Origin: Aquanectria penicillioides
Lineage: Eukaryota; Ascomycota; Sordariomycetes; Hypocreales; Nectriaceae
Reading direction: 5' to 3'
Assembly (NCBI GenBank): GCA_003415625.1
Contig: PYIU01000003.1
Location: 2,852,001 to 2,916,000 of the forward strand
Length of the DNA: 64,000 nucleotides
The notes beneath the pieces were generated by a model that saw only the letters and a program-made list of their open reading frames with translations, ran no database searches and was not told where the DNA came from. The position numbers were made by a program, and so were the translations under genes. Positions 47,886 through 59,857 of the stretch are shown one piece after another; within the stretch, counting starts at the first letter, position 1; every line of letters starts with the position of its first letter.

Positions 47886-49939
47886 ATGGCCGATATCGAC
47901 GACGAGCTCCTCGCCCTTGCGGGTGGTGATTCTGAGGATGAGGGCTCTGGAAACGAGTCCAGGGAGCTGTCGGCCTCGCCTCCGCCGGCCAAGAAGAAGT
48001 CGGCCAAGAGGGCGAAGCGGAGAAGCCGGGATGATGATTCTGAGGAGGAGGGTGAGGCGTAAGTGACTTCATTTTCACATTCGGTCTACTGCCCATCATT
48101 TCTGTCGGACGTGCTACCTCGGAATACACCCACCATGCCCTCACTTCAGGCTCAGAAACGCTTTCGAAATTGCCACCTGGCTGAATTGCTGCTAACTTTG
48201 ATCTTCTCCAATCCAGATCGTCTGCCCCTGGATCACCAAACTCATTGGAATCGGCGCCAATGGACGAATCCGATTCTGACGCAGAACCTTCGCGAAGCCG
48301 CCCAGCTGTTGTTGATGAAGACGACAAGTATCCTGTTGATGGAATGTACGTGAGCCAGGCAGAGAAGGAGGAAATTATGGCTATGCGAGAAGTCGAACGA
48401 GAGCAGATCATCGCAGATCGTATCTCGGAGATTGAACGCCAGCGACAGAACCGTTTGCTTCGCCAGATGGTCAGCAACGTGGAGAATGAGGAGCGCAAGC
48501 AGGTCAAGAAGAAGCGAAGCGCCGATACCGCTGAACTGGAAGAGGGCGATCGCAAGGCCTCGCGACCGCGAACCACCGGCAAGGGCGAGTCTGCTATGGA
48601 CTCGCTGCGACGAGCTAGGGCCGAAAAAGCTCGGCGACGAGAGGATAACGAGAGGCGGAAGGGAATGTACTCCCCTCGAGGACGGGATTCCCGAGAACCT
48701 GAGGATAGCGATGACGAGTTCGGCCGCGGCCGCTCCCATACCCCAGACGCCGACGCCGCGCGCGACCTTCCTCCAGCGGAGCTTCGTGACTATGACCGAG
48801 TTCGGCTGGGCCGCAACGAGTTCGCTCAGGTTTGCTTCACTCCCGGATTCGAGCAGTCCATCCTCGGTTGCTTCATCCGCATCGCCCTGGGGCCACATCC
48901 CGAGACCGGTGTCGAGCAGTACCGCATGGCTGTAATTAAAAGTACGTGCCAGAGGCCCTGCTCTTCTGATCACTATTGACATTGTCTTTAGGCTTTACGA
49001 CTAGTCGGCCCTATGCCCTCAATGGCCCCAATGGTTCATTCGTCACTGATCAGTACGTCAAGGCAGCGCATGGAAAGGCCGTTAAAGAGTTTCCTTTCAT
49101 CGCTGCCTCGAGCGGACAGTTTACTGAGGTAGGTCTATTTTGTTTGGCGATTATTTTGGCACTTGACACTGATTATGACGTAGAGCGAGTTGAACCGCTA
49201 CAAGGTCACATGCCACAACGAAGGCACCGCTCTTCCTTCGAAGAAATTCCTCTCAGACAAGATTGACGACATCAACGCATTGCTTGGTCACAAGTGGACG
49301 AACGAAGAGATTAAAGCTAGACTTAAGAGAAAGAACGACCTGCGACGGAGATTCGATCCCGCAGAGCGTGAGCGCGTGGCCCGGCTACTAGAGGAGGCAA
49401 GGGAGCGAGGAGACGATCACAAGGTTGAGGAGTTGCAAGTGGAACTGGACAAGCTCGGCACCCAGCGCCTGGCTTTCAAGACCAGCCTGGGGGCGTCCAA
49501 GAACACTGAAACCCCCAAGGGTCAAACCGAGCAAGACCGGTTGGCCGAGCGCAACCGAGAGAACCGACGTCTCAATGCCGAGTCGGTACGGAAAGCACAG
49601 CTGAAGGAGAAGGCCAAGTCCCGTGAGATCGAGATGGCCCTTAAGCGCGGCGAAGCTTACGAAGGGGACATGTCCCGGCGACTGAGGACAAAGGCCAAGT
49701 TCGTGTACGATGTGAATGAGAAGGCTGACAAGAAGGGAGGTGCGGCGTCCACCGGCACCAGCACGCCGGCCAACGGAACGCCCAAGGCTGGAGCGGCGAA
49801 GTCACAATTGCTGCCACACTTGGCGAAGCTCCAAGAGGAGAAGTACTTGGAGAAGAAGGGCATCCCGACCATTCACAAGCCCCTTATGGATGATGACGTG
49901 ATTGGGTCGTTGGATCTCGACATTGATGTTGAGATTTGA
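47886..49939 (+). CDS. rtf1: RNA polymerase-associated protein RTF1 (Paf1 complex)
   Basis: Plus3-domain subunit of the Paf1 complex, needed for transcription elongation and H2B ubiquitylation. Four exons (47886-48058, 48217-48941, 48992-49128, 49184-49939; introns 158, 50 and 55 nt, all phases consistent), 596 aa. Seen: an acidic N-terminus (MADIDDELLALAGGDSEDE), a charged coiled segment (MAMREVEREQIIADRISEIE), the Plus3 domain starting LRDYDRVRLGRNEFAQVCF and running through KVTCHNEGTALPSKKFLSDK, then a long basic/acidic coiled coil and a conserved end. No frame break over 2 kb. Shares a promoter with COQ7 and converges on the SMP-30-like gene. Confidence 0.95.
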
Positions 49940-50414
49940 TTTTCTTTGCTTCCTGTACGCGGTTCTCTGGGCACAGTTATGGGATGCTAACCCAATTTAA
50001 TGGCAAATATTATACGCTAGAGTGACAAAAAACGGCAGGGCGTTGTGTTATTATTAGCTCAGGTTATGTTGTTGCGCTGAGATAGATTCGTCTCAGAGAG
50101 ATTACGGACGTTCGGGAATGACTAGCAGACATAGAACTCACGAAAAGGGGGGATCTATAGAAAATACAAATTGTACAAAATTCACGCATCGTCAGGCCGT
50201 CTGCCAAGTCAGTTGAGGAAGTGGATCCAATGATTGATTACTTTGACGTCTAAACTGAAGCTATCGAGAGGCGTGTAAGCCGAACTCTGCCCCCTAATGA
50301 AATATGAAGAAAAGAACACCCGGGCTTTGATTCCGCACTTGTGCCCAACATCCCCCCTCTTTTCTAATATTTATTAATTCCCTTGAAATCTTTGTATTGT
50401 TCAACGCCAGGCTC
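49940..50414. other. Convergent 3' spacer of RTF1 and the SMP-30-like gene
   Basis: 475 bp, AT-rich in parts. Contains no gene. Confidence 0.6.
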
Positions 50415-51449
50415 TCAAGCATCGGTGTTGACGGCCACAACCTTGGCGCCCTCGGTCCTGTTTCCTGCCACGGGGTTTGCAATGGCACCGGACGTGGAGA
50501 CATACAAAACGTCCTTGTCGCGCTTGCCGCGGCCAAAGGCAACGGCGGTAGGTCCGGCAACAGTCATCAGATCGTTGCCGCCGACAACGGTCTTGAACTT
50601 GCCGGTCTTGACATCCACGTAGGCGACGGTGTTGTTGTAGTTGGCGGCTGTGTAGATGTTGCCGTCGACGTCAAAGGTGAAGTCGTCGAGCAGGCTGGTG
50701 GCCTTGGACAGGTCGGCAACGAGCTGCACGCTGGCGCCCTTGACGGGGCGGCCGGAGGGCGTGACAGCAACGCGGTAGATGGAGGCCTTGAAGGAGTTGG
50801 TCCAGTAGAGGTAGCCGTCGTGGACGTGGATGCCGTTGACGCCAATGGGCAGCGCGGTGCCCTCAACGGGCTTCATCTCGGGGAAGTCGAATGCCGACGT
50901 GTCAAAGGCTCCGGAAGCGAGATCCAGACGACCGACGATGCCAGTAGCAGAGTCGCAAACCAGGACGGCATCCGACACGCCGGGGATGGAGGCGACGCCG
51001 TTGAGGAACGTGCTCGTCTTGCTCATGTCGCTCACCTTCTCAACACGGACCTTGCTGTCGTCGCACTTTGATCGCTGGAACTCGATGGACCACGCACTGA
51101 AGGTGCCGGCGATGGGGCTGGCGAGGCCGGTGCCGTTGCCTCCAACAACAATGTACTTTTCAGAATCGCCGTGGCGTCCCTGAGGCACCTCGGTGATACC
51201 AAGGATGGTCTGAATGGCCGGGATGGGGACGAGCTCCTCCAGGGCATGATGGGCCCCCGAGGGGTTCCGGACGGTGTAGACGGCGGCCGAGGGATACATC
51301 TGGGTCAGGAGGAGATCTCCATTGGGACGGACGGCAATGTTCTCGAGCCACGTGCCGACCTTGAGCTGGCCAACGGTGGAGGCGGGGAAGGTCTTGGCCA
51401 GAGCCAGGGCTGGGAGAGCGCTGGCGGCGAGGAGGAGCTTGGAGATCAT
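50415..51449 (-). CDS. Secreted SMP-30/gluconolactonase-like beta-propeller
   Basis: Single-exon protein of 344 aa with a clear signal peptide (MISKLLLAASALPALALA, cleavage likely before KTFP). Seen: repeated blades such as PNGDLLLTQMYPSAAVYTV, VSDAVLVCDSATGIVGRLD, GVNGIHVHDGYLYWTNSF and DDFTFDVDGNIYTAANYNN, typical of the SMP-30/LRE-like fold, with several N-glycosylation sequons. Known: fungal secreted relatives include hydrolases and some hetero-Diels-Alderases of polyketide pathways (EupF/AsR5 type). Here no biosynthetic genes are near, so enzymatic role is open. A TATA-like box lies about 120 bp upstream. Frame intact; codon use looks like that of an expressed gene. Confidence 0.85.
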   Translation of the reverse strand: MISKLLLAASALPALALAKTFPASTVGQLKVGTWLENIAVRPNGDLLLTQMYPSAAVYTVRNPSGAHHALEELVPIPAIQTILGITEVPQGRHGDSEKYIVVGGNGTGLASPIAGTFSAWSIEFQRSKCDDSKVRVEKVSDMSKTSTFLNGVASIPGVSDAVLVCDSATGIVGRLDLASGAFDTSAFDFPEMKPVEGTALPIGVNGIHVHDGYLYWTNSFKASIYRVAVTPSGRPVKGASVQLVADLSKATSLLDDFTFDVDGNIYTAANYNNTVAYVDVKTGKFKTVVGGNDLMTVAGPTAVAFGRGKRDKDVLYVSTSGAIANPVAGNRTEGAKVVAVNTDA

Positions 51450-51565
51450 GGTAGAGGCTTTTCGAAGTGAGTATCAGGCGTTGATGAAGATGTACGAGAG
51501 AAGGGAGACTCGGGACTGAGTGTACAGATGAGTTGAATCCCCTCGACATCTGGTTGAGACGGCCA

Positions 51566-51572
51566 TTATATA
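51566..51572 (-). promoter_or_regulatory. TATA-like box of the SMP-30-like gene
   Basis: TATATAA on the minus strand, 117 bp before the start codon. The spacing suits a short-leader, regulated fungal promoter. Confidence 0.45.
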
Positions 51573-53171
51573 AATCCTCAAAACAAAAACTAGGACAGAG
51601 CATCGAAAGACTTAACTCCGTCAATTATCCCACTATCCTGGCCTCGAGAAGACGCTTAGAGTTGACGACGACATGGCGATGCCTGCGTATTACAAAGACA
51701 AAACGTCCTCACATATCCCCCATGCAGGCAGGACCGTGGGATTAGCGCAGGATGCGTAAAAGGAGCATTCTAGACTAAAACGGGCCATGTGCGTTCACGA
51801 ATTGTCCAATGGCTAGACTGGAAGGACACGGACGAAGCCGGCGAGGCAGAAGGATGATGGAGGCTGGCCATTTTTGAACAAGGATTCCTCAGTTGTGGAG
51901 GGCATTTCTCACTCTTACTAGCTTAACTAGTACAATAGGTGTTGTTGATGTAGAAAAAGAAAAAAGAAAAATACCCAAACAGCCAGTCACCTAGAAATGG
52001 GAAACCAACATGAACAAGCATAGTATTTCTGGTCTTTTGTTTTGAGCCTGCTTTGAATCTTCAGTTGTGCCTGCAAATGATGAATGACACAATGGTCCGT
52101 CATATCATATAGGCCTGTTCAAACAGAACGACATGACAGAGCAGAGCCAAAGCCAATGCAGGCCTCAACTCAATTTTTGATGCTCCCCACTTGTCGACAA
52201 GGAGACCCTGAGCCCCATGCGCAATCCCAAGGCTTCCATCCTTCGCATGACGTCCCTTCTCCGGCTTTCATTCTCCATTTTGCCCACATTCTTCTTCTCT
52301 GCTGGAAGCAGCTGAGAAATCAAGGCACTCCGTGGACAGGAGCCGGCGCTAGCACGGACGCTTCCCTTGCTTTGTAAGGGTGCGACGTCGAAGGATTCCT
52401 CTTACCTCCGCACCCCGGCGTAGAACACCGGGCGGGGCCAAGAAAAAAAACATGGAGTAAAATGGCGATAAGTCTCGGACTTATCGAGTGCCGCCCATAT
52501 GTACCACTTTATCGAGGACCCCTGTTTTCTTTCCCCCCTTCTTACCGGTACTGCCAGTGCTCTCTTCTTAGCTCCTGGGAGCCCTCGGAGTTGTCTGGAT
52601 TCAGCAATCTGACGAAGGATTAAGCTAACAGTTTAACTTGAACAATTTGGCTCCAAGACATTGCCGAAACAGGCAAATACCGAGCCTACATGGGACACTG
52701 GCCTGAATTGATTGCAAACGGCTTATATTTTGAATGACAAAACACTTTCATTAGTGGTCGCCGATCTGATTCTTTGCACCTCACAAAAAGTAGACAGACC
52801 TGATAGTTTGTTTTGCCCTCAGATGTACCCCACTCTGCTCTACGGTTGCACTTCATTTGGAGCTTTGCAAGTAACTTGATTGGTGCCGTTCAAATGGAAA
52901 ACGACGCAGATGTTTCGCGTTGCATTCGTATCCTCTTCCCAATGTAAATTTTTTTCTTTCTTTTTTCTTTTCTTTCCTTAGTTTTTAATCCTTCCCAGTA
53001 GAGTTGATGTAAAGGAAACCCTTCTCAAATACCCCGTATCTCGGCGAAATATTAGATTGGTGACTGTGCTTTGTGCCATCCCATTTGTTGATGACATGGC
53101 ATCCGACCGTGAAAGTTGTATGTAGTTCCTCCATCATAACTTCACCCCCTCTGCATGATCCAAGCCTATGT
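51573..53171. other. Spacer upstream of the SMP-30-like gene and downstream of the GDPD gene
   Basis: 1.6 kb with no credible gene. AT-rich segments (51950-52030, 52900-52990) are probably the 3' flank of the GDPD gene. The region also holds the distal promoter of the SMP-30-like gene. Confidence 0.5.
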
Positions 53172-54650
53172 TTATGATTTATCGAGGGTTCGCCGATCCT
53201 GAAGGTAGTCAAACCGGCCTTGTGCCCTCCTTATGAAATAGTATCCCATAACCAGCACCTGGATGGTGATTGTCGTCCAAATGCCGCTTATGCCTTGGCT
53301 CGCCCACCCAAATATTCCCTGCTGCGGTCTTACTCTGCGTCCGTCGAGTTCATCCTCTGTCTTTTCACACACTTCCAGGTACAGCCGGGGGTCGTCGGTG
53401 ATAACACCATCAATCAGCGCGGTGGCCTCGATGTCCTTCTCACCTCCTGGGACAGCGCTGCCGTTGCGCGACAGTCGTAAGTTTTTCTGAATGCACCACT
53501 CCATCCACCGCGGCTCATTGACCGTCCAGGTCAAGAGCAACTTGTTGGTGTGCTGAATCTCGCGTAGGAAGAACCAGCCTGGGAAACCGAGGAGTGACTT
53601 CTGGTGTAGGTTGAAGCCGAGGTTGGTGACGGGGAGGAAGTGGTGAGAGTATAGGAGAGAGGCGCTGATGTGAGCAAGGGGGTAATCGGGGAGCAGACGC
53701 CGGGTTGTTTGAAGGAAAGTCGCCTGCAAATCGTGTGAGCGGCTTCTCATACGGGATTTCAAACTACATGGTGTGTGTGCCTTGAGAGATAGCACTTACA
53801 TTCCAGCACCCCAGGACGATTCTCTGGTTCCATGGGACAGGGCCCTCTACCTCGTCGAGGGCGCTTGAGATGGCGCTGATCAACTCCTCAGGGTCGTCAT
53901 CGATCTGCATAGCCCCCAATCAGCATCAAACGTCCTCACTTCACAGCCTCACTCATCGCTTGATTCTCACAAGTGAAGACGAGACGTTGGGCGTTGACGT
54001 ACCTTGATGTCCAAGACGACCCAGAGTTTCTGAAGCTGCGGCGTGGCTAGCCACTCCAACAACTCCTTGAACCTCGGCAAGGGCTCGTTCGGCTCCTTTA
54101 CTGTTCTGAGGGTCTGGAGATATTCCCAGTCACAGTCGGCAATCTTCTTGTCCACGCCATAGCAGCGCTTCAAGGATGGGTCCTATTCGAGTGTCCCATG
54201 TGAGTGCGTTTGCTCGGAAGCCTGTGTAAGTGCCTATTTTGGCAATGGGCCCCCACCACGGTTTATCTTGAAATGCTGCTACTTACATGTGACAGGACGA
54301 CGACGCCGTCCTTGGACAGATGCACGTCCGTCTCGATAGCGTGCGCGCCGACACTTACGGCGCCCTTGAAGGCGGCCATGGTGTTTTCCGGCCATGAGAC
54401 CTTAGCGCCGCGGTGGGCGATGGCCTGTGGCAGGCGACGGGTGGGATTTCGCGGTGAAGTCAGGGCACTGGCCCACGGAGCTTTTCATGGTGGTCAGCAT
54501 CATGCTGACGGGGGGGGATTGGACCGTGTGTAGTCAAGGGCGAACTACGAATAGACACGAAGATCCGGCGATGGGTGAGATGCACCACGGCTTACCTCGA
54601 GGGATGTCTCCATTTGAGTGGTCGATGAGAGGCTGCGTTTCGTCCGCCAT
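53172..54650 (-). CDS. Glycerophosphodiester phosphodiesterase, Pgc1-like (phosphatidylglycerol phospholipase C)
   Basis: GDPD-family hydrolase resembling yeast Pgc1, which degrades phosphatidylglycerol. Five exons (54596-54650, 54287-54480, 54003-54182, 53800-53904, 53172-53723) give 361 aa. Introns are 115, 104, 98 and 76 nt, each with GT-AG ends and consistent phase. Seen: the catalytic HRG start AIAHRGAKVSWPENTMAAF, the metal site AIETDVHLSKDG and VVVLSHDPSLK, the later blade VVLDIK, and LTWTVNEPRWM. A C-terminal membrane helix (IWTTITIQVLVMGYYF) anchors it as in Pgc1. The first intron uses an AAAAG acceptor after GCTGAC; the downstream CACAG acceptor would be out of phase. No frame break. 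Confidence 0.9.
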
Positions 54651-56766
54651 TGTGCTACGACGCCGTTGGTGGTTGACGCAACAGCTGGTGGTGACTGACG
54701 AGGCTCGGAAGTGGAAGTAGCGGGTACTGGCGCTGCCCGTACGATGGGCAGGGATTCGCAACGTCTTCGTACAGGTGCGTGCTGTTGCCAAGTCAGGGAC
54801 GATCCGGGCGCAGTAAGTCATCAAGTCAGCCAGGTCACTCTACGGAGTACCGACTGAGAAGTTCGTTTCTACTGCAATATCACAAAAGGGACAAGATTAA
54901 AGAGAAAAGGGAAGCCAAAACCAGGCAACGAGCATTTGAACCGTCTCCTCATGGTCGACCTTTCCGTCGTAAACGGACTTCCAACTAGCTATCTCCGGTT
55001 GCAAATGACCTTTAATTCCAGCCAACCAGTGACGACGCTTGCCGCTCGTGCCTGATCGCCCTCGCCTCCGTTCGATACGTACCCCGGATGCACGAGCCAC
55101 AGGCGGGTGACTGAGATGGTGCACCGCCGCATTTGCATCTTCAGCAGAGTGTGGGGGCTATCTGTCTCAGCCACACCCGCTGATGGCATGCTCCCTTCCA
55201 ACGTCCAGCGACTCTAATAGGCCTTGAACTACAAGGCATGTCCTATGCTGACCCCTACCAACGTGCGTTTGGCTTGAGGCTTATGGGTAGATTTCACAGA
55301 TCGACAGCTCACCATCGTAAGATGGGCCAGATAAAGACGATTAATGTTTTTTTTTTGGGGGGGGGGGGGGAATCTCAGCGAAAAGCCGAAAAAATTCTGA
55401 TATGAATCACAGTCCAAGCTATCTACTCTGCAGTCTCATATGTGTTTGTCGGTCGCTCACCCGCGGCTTAAGTCCACCGCTCCGACGTCCAACTCCGATC
55501 AACAACTCGGTGCCGAGCACGCCAAACTCAGACCGCATCTCGAACCCGGTCCAGGCTCCAACACTGGCCTCCCTCGGTCTCCCTCTATCTGCCCGCCCGC
55601 TGTGTGTTCCCTCCCCCCCTTCCAGGACGCCGGTCATGCCGGTTCCCAGTCTGGAACTTAGCCTCTGCCGCTCACCTATCGTCTATCCCGGTTAATGTTT
55701 TTTCAACCTCACGCGACCTCTGCATGCACATCATCCGCCACCCATGGTCGCCCGGCCAATTACTGACCCGGCTGCCCTTGTCCGTCGGCCTGGCTCGTCG
55801 ATTTACTGCTTCTTCATCGTGGGGAGGGGAAACGGGGTATGATGGGGGGAGGGGGGCGTGTGGGCAAAATTTCCCTGCGCGGTAAGCTCTTCATGGCTCT
55901 CATTCGACCTCGCACCCGAAAAAGGGCCCCCCCTTGTCCTTGTCCCTGTATACTCTCCCAAGGTCTGGGGAAAATAGACACCACCTGGCGTCTCGTGGCT
56001 GAGAGGTGAAGGACTATTATTTGAAACCATAACTGGACTGTGCTGGCCACACGGCATCACCCGGGGGCGGCCGATTCGCTCCTTGGCCCCTCAGCTCAGC
56101 TGCCTGGCCCTAAACCTCCAACGTGGTCTTCCCCAGGTACGTGTGCGCGGCATTGCGTGGCACACATACAAGACCTTGCTACTATGCGACTTAACCCCAG
56201 GAGAAGGAGCTAGCCACTGTCACACCCACCAACAAGGGAAAATAAAATTCAAGCATGAAGGGCTCTTGAAACTGTTCTGTTTTGAGCTATGCTATGCTGT
56301 AACTCTGTACTATATACTGGGCAAGCCATAGTCAGCCCTTCTCGGCGCTGCTTGACTGCCTCGGGACAAGCCATGGTCGTCATCGTCGTGACTCCTATGG
56401 CTTCCCTCCCAGACCACCCGAGCTCTCAAAAACCATCAGAAAATAACAAGAAACTGTCGGGTAGCCCCAAAATCCCGGCTCCCAATATCGGCATTACATA
56501 TCAAGTAGAATCAATCAAATCGACTCGCTTCGCCACAAGAACGACAGTTGCCATCCCGCCAAATAAAAGGCTCTGCCCAAAATATGTCCCATCAAACCAA
56601 CCATCCCAATTCATAATAAAGACTCTGGCGCCGTGAACATCCCCGTGTTCCGAGTAATATAAGGACGAGTCATCCCAATGAAAAAATTTCATCCAAAAAG
56701 CAGCAAGAGCTTCATAAAACAACCGCGCCCCCAAGAGGTATCATCAATTTTTCTTTTGTTGAACCC
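54651..56766. other. Spacer between the facB stop and the GDPD start
   Basis: 2.1 kb upstream of the GDPD gene and downstream of facB. It contains a T10-G14 tract (55347-55370) and no gene I can defend. A 77-codon frame at 56734-56501 lies just past the facB stop and is discussed separately. Confidence 0.5.
55347..55370 (+). repeat. T10-G14 homopolymer junction
   Basis: Ten T directly followed by fourteen G in intergenic DNA. The exact lengths may be unreliable. Confidence 0.8.
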
Positions 56767-59601
56767 TTACATAGGAAACGACGTTTCCATCCGGTCAATC
56801 ATGTACGCTTCGTTATTCTGCGGCATCATTTGATTTCTGTAGTCGACGCTGCTCACGCTCAGGCCCAGCTCGGAAGGGCCAACCTCCTCGCCCGAGCTGA
56901 GGCTCTCATCGCTCATACTGAGGACGCTCTGCGGGGGCTCGGGGTTGTTGCCAAAGTCGCCGATGCTGAAACCGGTCAGGTCCCAGTTGTCCGGGGGCCA
57001 GTCACCGCAGTTGCTGACGGTGATGGATGCCTCGTTGACGAGACCCTGGCCACCGTAGATGGCATCATACACGTTGTTGAGTCCACCATCCAGAGAACCT
57101 AGAAGAGTCTCCCACTCAGTGCTCGACACTCCCGCTGCCTTGGCAGCCATGGCCGAGGGAACCATGGTCGGGTTGCCGTGAGAGGCTTGTCCATGTGGAA
57201 CCGGCATGCGGTGCTGCTGGGGTGATGAAGGTTGGGATCCGGAAGGAGTTCCGAATGACATGAAATCCAAGTTGGGGCGCGCCAGCGGGGATACCTTGTG
57301 GTTGGGGCCGTTGGAAATTTGCGACATGGATAGGCGGTGGTCTCGGTGTGCCATGGGAACCTCGGCTTGGAGGTTGTCAAATGATTGCCGCGACCGAGAT
57401 CGGTAGAAGTCTGGTCGCTGACCCGCCCCGGTGGGCATTGTCATGCGCCGAAGTTTCTCTTGCTGCTGGATTAGATCGCTCTCGCTGGAGGCGGCGGCTG
57501 GAAGTTGACCGAGGGTGTAAGGTGTGCCCTTATTCTTGGGGGCAGCTCCGGCTGGCGGCGATCCTCGGTTGGAGGGGGCCGGCATAGAGGCCTCACGTGA
57601 AGACGACCTCATCGGGGAGCCGATGGGCTCCTCCACCGTAACAAGGGTGCTCGCCACGCGCTTGAAATCCATAGTTCCAGGAGCCTTGCTCTTGTCGAGA
57701 ATCTTGATAACGGAATTAACCAGGCGCTCGTCATCGCGCATCAACTTGCTGTCTTGCTTTAGGTCCACCGCCTGGTAGAGCAGGGTCATTCCGCAAAGCA
57801 CAAGAAGGTCGGTCTTGTTAAGGCAGAAGGTGAAGGTCATGCTGCGCTCCTCGAGGAGTTGGATTATCTGGATAATGTGCTTGCTGGAGGTGCCGATGGA
57901 AATGAGTGCCGGCGCCGCCTTCGGACCCAGGCTGGAGCCCACAGCGGGGCGGAAAATAAGTGTGCGAATGTAGTAGTATGCGAGAGCCTGGGGTGTTGGT
58001 TAGCACTAAATTTTGGAAAATACCTCAACGCTCATTCGACATACCAAGAGTGGCGACCGGCTGCCAGTGACATCTGTGGAGGGCTTATCCTGGGCAAAGT
58101 TGAGCCTGAGGTGGGCAGGAAGATTATCGTACCAAGAGTCCAAATCAGACTCGAGCGTCGACATCTGCTGCAGGGACATCTCATGTGAAGAGGATGCAGG
58201 ATAGTTCTTCTCCAGGACCTTGGCAAGGATGCGCGTGGCGCGGAACAGGGCCAGGGCACTAGACAGCCGGGTGTACTCGCCAGGGAGAGTGGGCTGGAAA
58301 CCCTTCTCAGTGACGTACTCATCGTCAGTATCAGAGGGGTACTCGGCCTGAACATCCTCTTCCTTGAGGAGCTTAGGGAGACCCAGGATGGCAGCGGAGA
58401 AACTATTGGGGCAGTTAGCTAAGAGTTTCAGTAAGGGCGAATAAGTCATGGACATACCAGTCAAGGGTGTACAGAGTCCAGAAGACCTTCTTTCGCGTCT
58501 CGATGGTCAAGGCACCGAAAGAGAAGCGCTTCTGGCTCTGGTGAAGGCCTAGGCGGAGAGCGAGGCCGACAGCAATACCCTTGTAATGCTGAAGGCGCTT
58601 ATAGTCGGCGCGCATAGTGCAGTAGAGGAGGGCGAGGGTGAGGCACTGAAGGGTGTTCATGGTGTTCTCCATGAGAACGGCATCCAGAGCCCTGCGCCAT
58701 TGCTGCTCACAAACCGCGAGCTGCGGGAGGTCCGGTGAATCCGATGAGAGGCCAGCAATGTTGAAGACGAGGTAAAGTTGAGCGAGCTTGTGGTTACTCT
58801 TGACCTTCTCAGGGTCGGCGACAAACTCTTCATAGACATGGAGGAAAGTAGGCTTGTGGAGCACTGGGAAAAGAGGAGCCCACTCCTGGAAGTAGACGTT
58901 GACGCAGCGGTCGGAAAATAGGCGTGGAGGGATCCTCAAGGATTGATCGGTAGGCCTGGGGCCAAGTGGCTCGCAGCCCTGAATATGCAAAAATGCCTCG
59001 GGATTGAAATCCGTGGTGGGTTTGCCGGCCTCTTGGACCTTGCGCTTGAAGGACTCTGTGAAACTCGGTTAGAACGCCGAATCAAAACCGAACATTTAGA
59101 ATACTTTGAAAACTCACCGATAAAAGTGCGACCGCTCGAAGCGCCCATAAAGTAGGAATCGGAGTTCTCTACACCGAGCAGTAGGGGCGCGGCCTGCACT
59201 CGGAAAGTGTCCTCCTTTGTGGCGTTGGCTTCGGTCCGGGCCTCGGGACTGACGGGAGATGGGCTGGCAGTCGTTGGGGGGGTCCGTCTGTTGCCGTGCA
59301 TCTTGGAAAGCATGTCGATCTTCTCATCCTTCTCGTCTAGCAAGTCCTTGAGTTCTCTTACTTCGGCCTCGAGCTGTCGTACACGCTCTTCAAGAGACTC
59401 AGTATAGCCACGGGGAAAGGCGCGGCGGCTGAGCTTGTCGCTGGTCCGGCACTCAAAGCCAACGTTGGAGCATTGTGAACAGGTCGGGCGGATGCCATCA
59501 CAGCGGATCTTTTTACTTCGGCAGCGGTCACAGGCTTGTGCAATCCGGCTCTGGGAGCTGGTGCCGACCTTGATGACCTTCATGGGGAGAATTCCGGGCA
59601 T
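56767..59601 (-). CDS. facB: Acetate regulatory Zn2Cys6 transcription factor FacB/Cat8
   Basis: Nuclear activator of acetate use and gluconeogenesis genes (acetyl-CoA synthase, glyoxylate cycle). Four exons (59118-59601, 58458-59055, 58045-58402, 56767-57987; introns 62, 55 and 57 nt) give 886 aa, close to known FacB. Seen: the distinctive start MPGILPMKVIKVG, a Zn2Cys6 cluster CDRCRSKKIRC at residues 24-34 with the remaining Cys to 51, a coiled coil SLEERVRQLEAEVRELKDLL, the fungal transcription-factor middle domain (YFQEWAPLFPVLHKPTFLHV, TLQCLTLALLYCTMRADYK, RLGLHQSQKRFSF), and an acidic, disordered C-terminus that probably activates. No frame break. The leader carries three micro-uORFs. 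Orthologue in Neurospora is acu-15. Confidence 0.95.
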
Positions 59602-59734
59602 GTTGGCGGCGTAATATTGGGGTATATGTGTTTTAAAATAAGATAAAAAAATGAAAATAAGACGTTGATGATCGTTGCAAGAGGGAAGTCGTTCCAGGTC
59701 CTATGGGGCCGGGTGTCGTCCTTCGTCCACCAGC

Positions 59735-59857
59735 TTAGTTCATCCACTCATACCAAGGTCACTGGGAGTCGAGTCTGTTCCAGGCCGAGGTTGTTATCCG
59801 GAAGCCGGGTTATATCAGTGCCAAGAACCGGGTGAGGGGGGTTCAGCAGCACAGCAT
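59735..59857 (-). promoter_or_regulatory. Three micro-uORFs in the facB leader
   Basis: On the minus strand upstream of the facB ATG, three tiny uORFs occur if the region is transcribed: MLCC-stop (59857-59843), MSG-stop (59751-59740) and MN-stop (59743-59735). The last two overlap. The nearest lies about 134 nt before the main ATG. Leader extent and any leader intron are unknown. Confidence 0.45.
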
